A DNA stretch of 64,000 nt, from positions 248,001 through 312,000 of the forward strand of contig JAQFWX010000020.1 of NCBI GenBank assembly GCA_027605045.1, written 5' to 3'. Source of the stretch: Phallus indusiatus. Its lineage: Eukaryota > Basidiomycota > Agaricomycetes > Phallales > Phallaceae. The notes under the pieces were generated by a model that was not told the DNA's origin, ran no database searches, and worked only from the letters and a program-made list of their open reading frames with translations. Position numbers and translations under genes: made by a program. Each line of letters starts with the position of its first letter. Position 1 is the stretch's first letter. Shown here in pieces: positions 11,396-22,306 of this stretch.

Positions 11396-14090
11396 ATGCT
11401 TCCCTCTTTCTCCAGGTTATTATTCATTACAACTCTGGGGATTTTGAGCTTTGCTGGTTTGAGCGAAGTAGCTGGTGCCGTTGGACATTACCACTGGGTA
11501 GTGTCAAACGAACAGACCGCGCCAGACGGCTATGAGCGAAGTGCTTCCTTAGTCAACGGCCAATACCCCGGCCCATTACTCGCTTTTAATAAAGGAGATA
11601 CAGCTTATGTTACGGTACACGATGACTTGGCCGAGTCTACCATGCTTCGTAGCACTAGCATCGTGAGTGTGTGCTTTGCGAATGGTGGTTGAAATTTGTA
11701 CGCTCACTGTTGCGCCTCGTGTGGTAGCACTGGCACGGAATTGTACGTCGTGATTTACTCATTTTACTGATCACAAGTCTCGATCATTGTTTTTATTCTC
11801 CACCCTTGCAGTTCCAGCATCGTAACGCACAGTTAGTCAAATACCTAATTCTTAAACATCGCTGTATCGCTCACATCTTTGAAGAAACGATGGACCATCT
11901 TTCGTTACCCAATGTCCAATATCCCCTGGGTCAGTCAATAATCTAATCAGATCCTCTGAAAATCACCCGGCTGAACCCTTGATTAAACCAGTCACAAGTA
12001 TAAATATTTCATCGCACCTGGAGACCAAACCGGTACATATTGGTATGTTTCAACATTTATTTGGAAAAACTACCACCAACAACCGAAAAATTAGGTATCA
12101 TAGTCATTTGGGTACTCAATACGTCGATGGAATTAGAGGTCCCTTGGTAATTTGTAAGTTCTGCTTTAAAGTCGTCGAACCGTGGAACCATGTCATAATA
12201 AAATTACCCATTTTTCTTCTCTTTAGATGATCCCGATGATCCTAATAAATATCTTTATGACGTTGACGATGCATCCACGTATGATCATTCCTACCCAGTC
12301 CCTTCAATCCAATCTGATACTCGATTAGGGTTATAACATTGTCAGATTGGTACCACGACTCAGCTCTGGCAATCCAAGGTAACCCTCATTAAGAACCTCA
12401 CATAAATTGCCTTTTTAACATGCTTAAAAAATTGTTTGAAGAGGCGTGGTTCGCTGGTGGCCCCGAACCAGTTCCCGATTCAGGAGTTATCAACAGTGTC
12501 GGCCGTTACGTCGACGGTCCGCTCGTCCCACGAACGCGAATCAACGTCCAACAGGGTAAACGATACAGGTTGAGAATTATAGCTATTTCTGCCAGTGGTA
12601 AGCATCTTCATAACTTGCATTCGATGTTAAAAATTTTTTTGACTTTTGAACAGGTGTTTTTAACGTTTCAATACAGAATCATCGCATGACCATTATCGAA
12701 GTTGAAGGTGCGAAACCATGATATTTAAAATACTTGTTTTTAACTTTTTTTTTCCGTTTTCCTAGGAAATCCTGTAAAACCTTATGTCGTCGATTTTCTG
12801 CCGCTGTCTGCAGCACAGCGCTACAGCGTTGTTGTAAGTGTCCAAAGTAGTAGATACGACATTTGGCGTATGATATATGTATATTGATGAAATTGCGTAG
12901 ATAAATGCGGATCAACCTATCGACAATTACTGTAAATCTCGTTTTTTTAACGAGAAAATAACCAAGCTGACGTTTATGATCTCTGTGATTCAGGGTTCAG
13001 CGCTCGACTAGTTGTTCGTGGATTAACCTCCCAGCCCACCAATCCCAATTGTGAGTCATCAGACAAAAAATCTACTTTTTGGTTTGGAGAAATCTCTCAC
13101 TTATACCTGTGTAGTCAACGGCTCGGACGTTTTCGGTGTCATTCATTACGCCGGAGCCCCAGATAGCGAGCCAACTAGTTCTCAGATATTTGCTTCGGGT
13201 CCCGTTCAATACAACGAGACAGGGCTGGTTGTGAGTTACTAGCTATATGCTATAAATTCGTGAACGATTACATGAATAATTTACAGCCTCTAATCGATCC
13301 GGGCGCGCCTGGCGGTGACACTCCTCCTGATCTTTTCTTCAACCTTACTTTCATGACTCCATCAGAGACAGAAGATAAATGGGTAAAAACTTCAAAAACA
13401 ACATATACTGTACTGAAACTCACTTTAATTTATTAGTTTATCAACGGCATTCAATACCAACCACCCTCAGTTCCCACTCTTTTGAATATCCTTACCAATC
13501 CAAAGTAAATTCCGACGTTTCTAACATATTGTTTGAGTTACTTTTTTTGAGTTACTCATCCTAAAATATCTCCACAGCGCGACGTTTGGTATCAATGAAC
13601 AGACTTTCAAATTGCCTTTGAACGCAAACATCGAGATTGCTCTCAACGGTCCCCCAGGCCATCCTTTCCATTTGCAGTATGTCCTGCCCGTCTTTCAATG
13701 CTGTCTTTCTCATAAATATCATTCAAGCGGCCATGCATTCTCCGTTATTCAGTCCTCTTCAGGGGGTTCTCCCAACTACATAGACCCACCTCGTCGTGAT
13801 ACAGTTGTTACTGGTAACACAGCTAATGGCCCCGTCCGAATCCGCTTCCGCACCGATAATCCAGGTCCCTGGTTCCTTCACTGCCACATCGATTGGCACT
13901 TGGGTACGAAAGATCTGCTTCTATTTAGACGTGAGACTAATATGATTTCCGTTCTACAGAGGCTGGTCTTGCGGCTGTATTTGCTGAAGATCCTGACGGC
14001 ATACGTAGCGGTTCGCAATCTGTTCGCCCCGATCCAGAATGGAAGCGGCTCTGTGACATATATAATAAACTTCCTGAGTCAGAGAAATAA
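11396..14090 (+). CDS. Laccase B, intact secreted multicopper oxidase
   Basis: Exons: 11396-11662, 11728-11742, 11812-11831, 11885-11929, 11992-12042, 12095-12153, 12227-12278, 12329-12378, 12442-12597, 12654-12707, 12766-12833, 12901-12931, 12994-13050, 13115-13230, 13287-13382, 13437-13504, 13578-13676, 13728-13903, 13960-14090; 536 aa, within the usual 500-540. It has a hydrophobic signal peptide (MLPSFSRLLFITTLGILSFA). The copper ligands are all present: HWHG on a 15-nt exon, WYHSH, HPFHLHGH, and [12 protein letters not shown]. Ten residues after the T1 Cys is Leu, the axial position, which in the family goes with intermediate redox potential. The protein should oxidise phenols and related substrates one electron at a time and reduce O2 to water outside the cell. 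It is tail-to-tail with laccase C, 245 bp away. The exon structure was inferred from consensus splice sites and from agreement with five paralogues. Confidence 0.9.
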
Positions 14091-14335
14091 ACTTATTGGG
14101 GAAGTACTTGAATTTCTTGGTTTGAGTAGCTGAAATGGCGCATTGTGGCGAAGCGGGGCGGATTTAGTTTCGGTTCATGGTCATTCTTGCGGCAGTTCTC
14201 TGCTTACTATGTTGACTACACTACTAATAAAGAAACGTACTTGAGTTTGTACTATGAAACATTGTTGGTTAGTTATATAGCACCGCATCAAGACATTAAA
14301 AAGAAAGTGTTCGGAGAGCCTTCCCTCAAACTGAA

Positions 14336-16976
14336 CTATTTCTCCGATTCAGGAAGTTGGTTATAGATATCGCAAAGTTCTTCCCATGCTGGATCGGGAT
14401 GAACAGATTGCGGACCACTACGTATGCCCGCAGGATCTTCAGCGAATACAGCCGCCAAACCAGCCTCTGCAAAAACATTGATATACATATCTCCAGTAAC
14501 ACAAACGTTAACCATACCTAAGTGCCATTCAATATGGCAATGGATAAACCAGGGGCCCGGATTATCCGTCCGGAAACGTATTCGGAGCGGGGCATCAGGC
14601 GTGCCCCCACTTACGGCTGTATCACGACGAGGAGGATTAATGTAGTTGGGTGCACCACCATAAGATGATTGTATAACAGAAAAGGCATGTCCACTTGAAA
14701 ATAATTTACATTAGAAAAATAATTAATCATAATCGAAAGATGAGCATGGCATACTGCAAGTGGAAGGGATGATCTATTTCACCAATGAAAGCGACTTCGA
14801 CGGTAGCATTGTAAGGCAAAGTTAAAGTATGTTCGTTGACACCAAACGTAGCGCTGTGTGTGGTTGTGAGTGATTTGAAATGATTTAATTAAAGCATGGG
14901 AACTGAAACTTACTTTTGATGGGTGAGAATATTCAAAAGAGTCGGCAATGAGGGCGGTTGGTATTGAATATCGTTGATCACCTACGGAAGGGAGATATGA
15001 GAATCTAAACCAAAGACTTTGGTCATTCAAGACTTGCCCAGACGTTGCTGTTAGTTCCATTGGAATGGAAAGTGAAGTTGAAAAGATAATCAGGAGGCGT
15101 GTCGCCACCAGGTGCGCCAGGATTGATCAAAGGCTAAACCAGTATATAAGAAGAGAGTGCATAATGATAAAGGATCAAAGAACGTACAATTAGACCGGTT
15201 TCATTGAATTGAACTGGTCCCGATGAAAATATCTGAGAGCTATTCGGTTCATTTGGAGAAGCGCCGAAATAGTGGAGAACGGCAAACATATCCGAGCCGT
15301 TGACTACATAATAATCCAATCTCTTAGTTAACGATCAATCAGATTTTGACTGCGACAGCTTACAGCCGGGATTAGTCTTTGAGGTAGTAGCACCGTCAAT
15401 CGTTTGTTCAGCGCTGAACCCTGAAAATTGACGATGCAGTCTTATCACAGCTCAGGTTTCTGATGAAATATGCTTACAATAGTTGTCAACAGACTGATTG
15501 GCATTTATCTATCATTGCTGTCAAAATATGTCACGACATCGACGTATCTCTCAATACTTACAACAACGCTGTACCGTTGAGCGGGGAAGATTGGTAGAGA
15601 ATCCACAACGTAAGGATGGACAGCGATACCTGTCAAAGATGTCTTTAGTTTGTGAATATGACGTCTTATTAAAGTACAGACCATCTGCTTCAATTATAGT
15701 CATACGATGATTTTGTATTGTGACGTTAAAGACGCCTGCATATGATTCCGCATTCAGGTTCCTTTACAAACATAATTTTGCATGCGTACCTTCAGCAGAA
15801 AGTGAAACCAATCTTAATCGATATCTTAGGCCCTGTACAACATTGATCCTTGTGAGCGGTACGAGCGATCCGTTGAAGCGACCCGCCCCATTGATCAACC
15901 CTGAGTCGGGTACAGGCTCAGGACCACCAGCGAACCATGCATCTGAGGGCGTTAATTATATAACGGATTTATTTCTTGGAATCAGTTCGCTCACTATCTA
16001 AATTCAACGCTGTATCATGATACCAATCTGACAATGTTATGACCCTGAAAGAAATCAAAATCAAATTGGAATGATTAAGAACAAAAATCATACGTGGCCT
16101 CGTCATCAATATCATACAAATGGAGGTTAGGATCAGCAGGGTCGTCTTAAATACATCAGCAAGGAAACTGACCAGGAGTCACCGGACTCACAAATCACCA
16201 GGGGACCTCTAATACCGTCAACATATTGAGTGCTCAAATGACTGTGGTACCTATTTCATTGATGTAAATATCATAAATTACCTCGATAAAGACAAACACA
16301 CGTACCAATATGTACCCGACTGTTCTCCTGGGTCGATAAAATATGTGTACGAGTGGCTGGTGGCACAGTCTAAAATCAGCCATTGTGTCCGAATTAATGA
16401 GGAAGCACAACATACTTGGGAGCAATGGGACATTGAGTTACAAACGATGGTCCATCATTCCTAATATACATCATTAGAAGAAACAGTCTTAATTGAACAC
16501 GATGGTTTGACCTACTGTGCGTTACGGTGTTGGAACTGGACGAATAGTGTCAATACTACAGGGCATGGAAAACAAACTCTGCGACATACAATGCCATGCC
16601 AATGCTAAAGTAAATAAATAAGTTTGTGGGACGAGAACTTTGAACAAACACTTACGATGCTACTACTTCGACGCATGGTTGGGTCAGTCAGCTGATTGCT
16701 GACATTAACATAAACCGTATCTCCTTTGCTAAAAGCAAGTAAAGGGCCAGGATACTGATTATTGACCAACGCGGCACTTCGGGTGATGTTATCGGGGGCA
16801 ATATCACTGTTGGCAAGTGTCCATTGATAGGTGATGCTATCTTTCTTTGATTCAGCGAGGTCCACCGGAGCAAGAGGCAACGTCCTGAAACGGCTGAGAT
16901 ACGTGAGGAAACCTGCTTGGTTCAAGCCAGCGAGGCTCACAAGAGCAGCAGGCAACGTCCAAAGGATGAGATGCAT
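14336..16976 (-). CDS. Laccase C, intact, with duplicated signal-peptide-like N-terminus
   Basis: Exons (from the start): 16976-16656, 16604-16590, 16535-16516, 16460-16416, 16356-16306, 16250-16192, 16145-16094, 16044-15995, 15942-15790, 15735-15682, 15629-15562, 15508-15478, 15420-15364, 15303-15188, 15133-15038, 14981-14914, 14853-14755, 14693-14518, 14466-14336; 553 aa. All copper motifs are present. Oddities: exon 1 holds two consecutive signal-peptide-like segments ([18 protein letters not shown], then [18 protein letters not shown]) where paralogue D has one. Intron 15 has a GC donor (GCAAGT). The fourth copper motif reads HCHIEWHL, with Glu for the usual Asp. A TATATA box lies 41 bp upstream of the ATG. 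Predicted to be a secreted phenol oxidase like B, if the longer leader is processed. Confidence 0.88.
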
Positions 16977-17016
16977 CGTTTGTGCAGTTCACATAGTCAG
17001 CTCGAGTCTCTCCCTC

Positions 17017-17022
17017 TATATA
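17017..17022 (-). promoter_or_regulatory. TATA box of laccase C
   Basis: TATATA sits within a CT-flanked stretch read as GTCTATATAGAGGGAG on the - strand, 41 bp from the start codon. The same element at the same distance precedes laccases D and F. Confidence 0.65.
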
Positions 17023-17149
17023 GACTTTCGACCGGTCAAATCAATAGATGTTCATAATAATTGGCACGGGACACTTGAATGTACGGAGTCGGCTGGTGGG
17101 CTGAATGAATGAGTAGCGCCTCAATGCACATAGTCATTGGGCTTCTTCC

Positions 17150-17737
17150 AGGGTTTAAATGAATTGCTGATCAGATTTTTCAGTGCAAAGCAAGGTGAGT
17201 CGCGTTTAACTGCGCGCCGCGCAGTTTTAGTTCTGTGTATGCTGCATATGTGCAGTGCCAAGTTAACAATTTTGGCACTGTATCAATGGCAAAAGAAATA
17301 TGACGCATTGAATTGCCATTTTCAATTTGGCGTTGGATGCGACACCTCTTCCGCAAGCAGGTAAAAGGAGCCGGTTCCGATTTTTTCTCCCCAGTTTTTG
17401 TCTGGTGCACCTGCGCCGGGCCCGCCGAAATTGACGGCAAGCGTGGTAGCCTACTTCCAGCCTTGGTGGACGCGCCACCTCCACTTCCGCCAACAAGGAT
17501 CTCGAAACGGTCTCAACTCTGTAATTAGGAACGAAGCAGTTGGAGTTATTTGGCCGCAATTCAGTGCGTCATATTTTCTTCTTGAATTGATAGTGCCATA
17601 ATTGTTAACCTGGCACTGCATATATGTAGCGTACGCCGAACTAAAAACTTCCCGGCGCGCAGTTAAACCCGACTCACCTTGTTTTGCACTAAATCTGATC
17701 AGCAATGGATTGAAACTCTGGACTAAACCCGATGAGT
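17150..17737. repeat. Imperfect inverted repeat between laccase C and a + strand laccase relic
   Basis: The arm at about 17150-17337 is repeated inverted at about 17540-17735. Both arms contain the laccase distal promoter sequence, with the shared blocks TGCTGATCAGAT and AACTGCGCGCC. The same sequence occurs once upstream of laccase D (about 20870-21050). It looks like two head-to-head laccase promoters, one serving C and the other the relic that starts at 17738. Confidence 0.7.
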
Positions 17738-17995
17738 ATGTAGCCGCTCTGTGACATATATAATAAACTTCCCGAGCCAGAGAAATAAGACTCATTTGGG
17801 GGAGGAATTTTGTAGTAGTCCATGAATGAATTTTCTTGGTTGAGTAGTTGAGATTGACGCATAACAGGTTGGAGCAGAGTTAGTTACGGACAATAATTCA
17901 TCTCCGCTGCAGTTCTCTGCGTACTATGTTGACTGAGGCTGAGTTACTAATAAAGAAGTTTTGTATTATGAAAACATTGTGATTGATCAATTTAA
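17738..17995 (+). pseudogene. Laccase relic: last-exon end and 3' flank only
   Basis: The sequence matches laccase B from within the last exon (the part encoding LCDIYNKLPESEK and the stop) through about 200 bp of 3' flank ending in the same AATAAAGAAG. The first 18 exons are gone. The junction lies directly against distal promoter sequence at 17737, so an internal deletion removed the gene body. Like B relative to C, it stands tail-to-tail with laccase D. Confidence 0.8.
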
Positions 17996-18078
17996 TTACT
18001 TAATATATAACACCGCACCAACACATTAAAAACGATCTAGTCTTATAGCGTACTCCGAGAGCCTTCCCTCAAATTAAC

Positions 18079-20687
18079 CTATTTCTCGGAATCAGGAAGT
18101 TGGTTATAGATATTGCACAGCTCTTCCCATGCTGGATCGGGATGGACAGACTCCGAACCACTGCGTATGCCTGCAGGATCTTCAGCGAATACAGCCGCCA
18201 AACCAGCCTCTGCGAACGAAAAAAATCAATAAGACGGACCCCCCAACAACAGGAAAAAAAGTAGAAAAATAAATCAAATCATACCCAAGTGCCAATCAAT
18301 ATGGCAATGGATAAACCAGGGACCTGGATTATCCGTGCGGAAACGGATTCGGACGGGGGCATCGGGCGTGCCACCAGTTGCGACGGTATCACGACGAGGA
18401 GGATCTATGTAGTTGGGAACACCACCAAAAGAAGATTGAATTACGGAGAAAGCATGACCACTTGAATGAATATAGATCAGAAATAATTTTCGTAATTGAA
18501 AGATGAGTACAGCGTACTGCAAGTGGAAGGGGTGACCTGCTGGACCGACAAAAGCGACTTCGACGGTAGCGTTATAAGGCAAAGTTAAAGTATGTTCGTT
18601 GACATCAAACGTGGCGCTGGGTGTAGTTGTAAGTATAATTAAATTAAAACGTGGAAACTGAAACTTACTTTTGATGGGTGAGAATATTCAAAAGAGTTGG
18701 CAATGAAGGTGATTGGTATTGAATATCGTTAATCACCTACGGAGGGAAGTTATTAGAATCCAAACCAACAAGTGGGTCATTCAAGACTTGCCCAGACGTC
18801 GCCGTTAGTTGTATTGTCATGGAAAGTGAAGTTGAAAAGATAATCAGGAGGCGTGTCGCCGCCAGGTGCGCCAGGATTAAACACAGGCTAAACCAGTATA
18901 TAAATATCTAAATGAAAAGAGGGCATAATGCCAAACCATTAACAAACGTACAATTAGACCGGTTTCGTTGAATTGAACTGGTCCCGATGAAAATATCTGA
19001 GAGCTAGTTGGTTCATCCGAAGAAGCACCGGCATAGTGGAGAACGGCGAACATATCCGAGCCATTGACTAATAATAAAGTCTCTCAATTAAACGATTAGT
19101 TGAACTTAACTTTGACAGCTTACAACCGGGGTTAGTCTTTGAAGTAGTAGCTCCGCCAATCGTTTGCTGAGCGCTGAACCCTAAAAGTGACGTTGTAGGC
19201 ATACCAGTGTTCAGATTTTGCATAAAGAATCCTTACAATAGTTATTGACTGATTGATTGGCAGTTATCTGTTCTTGTTTAAGTATGTCACGACATAGCAT
19301 GCATCTATTTATACTTACAACAACGCTGTACCGTTGAGCTGGGAAGATTGGTAGAGAATCCACAACGTAAGGCTGGACAGCGATCCCTGTCAAAAATGAA
19401 TTTAGTTTGTGAAGATAACGTCTTATCAAAATACAGACCATCTGCCTCAATTACAGTCATACGATGGTTTTGTATTGTGACATTAAAAACCCCTAGCAAA
19501 AATTTCCGCACTCAGATTGCGTTTCAAATATAATTGATGTGATCGTTGATGCATGCCTTCAGCAGAAACTGAAACCAATCTTAATCGATATCTTTGGCCC
19601 TGTTCAACATTGATCCTTGTGAGTGGTACGAGCGATCCGTTGAAGCGTCCCGCCCCATTGATCAGGCCTGAATCAGGTACAGGCTTAGGACCACCAGCGA
19701 ACCATGCATCTGGAAGCACCGTTTATATAATGGCGTGAATTTGTTTCGTTGAGTGGGTTCACTCACTATCTAAATTCAAAGCTGTATCATGATACCAATC
19801 TGACAATGTTATGACCCTGAAAGAAATCAAGATAAATCGAAAAGATTAAGCAAAAAGGCCGTACGTTGATGCGTCATCAATATCATACAAATCGATATTA
19901 GGATCATCAGGGTCATCTGAAATACATCAGCAAGGAAACGGACCAGCAGCCACCGGACTCACAAATCACGAGGGGACCTCTGATACCGTCAACGTATTGA
20001 GTGCTCAAATGACTGTGGTACCTATTTTATTGATGTAAATATCATGAAGTACCGCGATAAAGACAAACACACGTACCAATATGTACCCGACTGTTCTCCC
20101 GGGTCGATGAAATACGTATACGAGTGGCTGGTGCAGCCTAAGTCAGCCTTCGTATCCGAATAAGCGAACTAACAACGTACTTGGGGGCAATGGGACATTG
20201 AGTTACGAATGATGGTCCATCATTCCTAACATACGTCATTAGAAGAAACAGTCTTGAACACGATGGTTTGACCTACTCTGCGTTACGGTGTTGGAACTGG
20301 ACGAATAGTGTCAGTACTACAGAGCGAAGGACATAGACCGAACGACATACAAGGCCATGCCAATGCTAAATCCAAACAAAAAAAACAAGTTCGTGTGAGG
20401 GCTGAGATCGCTGAGAACTCGAGACAAATACTTACGATGCTACTGCTGCGACGCATGGTTGGGTCAGTCAATTGATTGCTGACATTAACATAAACCGCAT
20501 CTCCTTTGTTAAGAGCAAGTAAAGGGCCTGGATACTGATCATTGACCAGCGCGGCGCTTCGGGTGACGTTGTCGGGAGCAATATCACTATTGGCCAGTGT
20601 CCATTGGTGAGTGACAATACCTGCTTCACTCAAGCCAGCGAGGCCCACCAAAGCAAGAGGGAACGTCCTGAAAAGGCTGAGATACAT
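18079..20687 (-). CDS. Laccase D, complete if two GC-AG introns are spliced
   Basis: Exons: 20687-20436, 20365-20351, 20296-20277, 20225-20181, 20127-20077, 20021-19963, 19916-19865, 19816-19767, 19709-19557, 19492-19439, 19386-19319, 19267-19237, 19180-19124, 19067-18952, 18887-18792, 18736-18669, 18616-18518, 18460-18285, 18209-18079; 530 aa. It has one signal peptide (MYLSLFRTFPLALVGLAG) and all four copper motifs with HCHIDWHL. Intron 15 starts GCAAGT, as in C and F. Intron 9 starts GCATGC, because the four bases GTAC that give the paralogues a normal GT donor are missing here. If GC is not used, exon 9 reads into a stop after about 20 codons and the gene is dead. A TATATA box lies 41 bp upstream. 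Confidence 0.8.
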
Positions 20688-20727
20688 CCTCTGTGCAGTT
20701 CACATGCTCAACTTGAATTTCTCCCTC

Positions 20728-20733
20728 TATATA
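20728..20733 (-). promoter_or_regulatory. TATA box of laccase D
   Basis: TATATA lies 41 bp from the start codon, in the same CTCCCTCTATATAGAC context as in C and F. Confidence 0.65.
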
Positions 20734-21462
20734 GACTTTCAACTAATCAAATCAATAGATGTTTTTGCTAACCGGTACGGGACACTTGAATGGACGAGGT
20801 CGGCTGGTGGGCTGAATGAATGAGTAGCGCCTCAATGCACATAGTCATCGGGTTTAGTCCAGGGTTTAATTGAATTGCTGATCAGATTTTAGTGCAAAAC
20901 AAGGGTGAGTCGGGTTTAACTGCGCGCCGGGCAGCTTTTTGTTCTGCATATGTGCAATGCCAAGTTATGTAACAAATATGGCACTGTATCAATGCAAAAA
21001 GAGAATATAACACACCGAATTGCAATTGTCAATTTGGCGTTGGGTGCAACGCCGTTTCCGCAAGCAGGTAAAAGGAACCGGTTCCGGTCTTTTCTCCCCA
21101 GTGGGAACTTGCTGGTGCACCTACACGGGATATCGATGCGCCCTGATGCGCCGGACCCGCCGAAATTAATTGAAAGCACAGCAAACCCTAAACATCTCCA
21201 CTTCATTCATTTACACCAACGATAACTAGTCGTCTTTATGAACCTCCTGAGTCACGAAACTGACTGTCTACGTCACAGGAGAGGCCAACTAACTTGCTCC
21301 GTGCCTAATCACAGCGTTGAGACCGTTTCGAGATCCTTGATGGTGGAAGTGAAGATGGGACGCTGACAAAGGCTGAAAAGTCGGCTACCTGGACGTTACA
21401 TGTGCGTCACATTACTTTTCGGCCTGATTATTGTCAATTAGAGTTTTGTTTGAACAGTGAGG
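20734..21462. other. Laccase D upstream region, no gene
   Basis: This is promoter-distal DNA similar to 17030-17460 upstream of laccase C. A short stretch at about 21300-21360 is an inverted match of about 17478-17530. No coding region is supported. Confidence 0.55.
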
Positions 21463-21755
21463 CTCAGTAAAAACAGGAAATAGGAGAAACTGAGAATTTG
21501 TGAGAATCCGTGAGAAAATGTTTAAATCGCTATATTTGCTACTGCGAAATGAGCGTTTGCTGAGTTTTCGTGAGATTTTGTGACAGTTTACTCGAACAAT
21601 TCCAGCGTGACTGCCGACGGGTAATGAAGATTTTGCAACCAATAAAACAAAAAAAAGTCGCCCAGCGAGGAACCGAACCGGCAAGCCAGAATGCAGACTA
21701 AGCGCAGCGAAATACCATTGAACCATGAAGCTGGTGAAACGGCTCACTCAATTGA
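21463..21755 (+). repeat. Long inverted repeat, left arm
   Basis: This about 290-bp arm is almost perfectly repeated in inverted orientation at 21825-22117. The spacer is only about 70 bp. Read in the direction of the right arm it contains TGGTTCAATGG and, about 40 nt on, GGTTCGGTTCC, which resemble the A and B boxes of tRNA-type RNA polymerase III promoters. Confidence 0.85.
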
Positions 21756-21824
21756 TAGTTTGATCAAACTATTGGACTTGTGTTGACCAATACAGTCATA
21801 ATCTTACACATTAATGGTTGAGGT

Positions 21825-22117
21825 AATTGATTGAGGGGAGCGTTACACCGGCTTCATGGTTCAATGGTATTTCGCTGCGCTTAGTCTGCATTCTGGCTTG
21901 CCGGTTCGGTTCCTCGCTGGGCGACTTTTTTGTTTTATTGGTTGCAAAATCTTCATTACCCGTCGGCAGTCACGCTGGAATTGTTCGAGTAAACTGTCAC
22001 AAAATCTCACGAAAACTCAGCAAACGCTCATTTCGCAGTAGCAAATATAGCGATTTAAACATTTTCTCACGGATTCTCACAAATTCTCAGTTTTTCCTAT
22101 TTCCTGTTTTTACTGAG
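21825..22117 (-). repeat. Long inverted repeat, right arm
   Basis: This is the inverted partner of 21463-21755. Both arms can be read in the same frame for about 80 codons, but that follows from their identity and is not evidence of a gene. Either a foldback element or two opposite insertions of one short tRNA-related element would give this arrangement. Confidence 0.85.
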
Positions 22118-22306
22118 CTAGTGAGGGGAAACAGAGGGAATTCAATCGTCTCAAGAGTATCAATTCAAGTAAAAATCATATTATAAAATGTTATCGACAA
22201 AGCAACATTTTTGCTCTACCGGTACCTCCAAACGACACATTGAAAATAAACATAGGCTCGAGTATAAAAAGAATAAGTAACGAAAACTTTTCCAGTAAGA
22301 TTAAAC

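Larger units (their letters stand above)
9487..14335 (+). repeat. Segmental duplication, copy 2 (RING fragment + intergenic + laccase B)
   Basis: This is the second copy of the unit beginning at about 3080. It is shorter than copy 1 because the RING part and the spacer after it are reduced. The boundary on the right is not clear, since laccase C follows in the opposite orientation. Confidence 0.7.

Noticed and set aside
21825..22117. A tRNA gene in the inverted repeat
   Set aside because: A- and B-box-like sequences are present, but I could not form a proper D stem or anticodon stem. At best it is a degenerate tRNA-derived element.
21412..22186. Two about 110-codon open frames in the inverted repeat, similar to each other
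   Set aside because: They are the same DNA read in both arms. There is no motif, and the similarity comes from the duplication itself.
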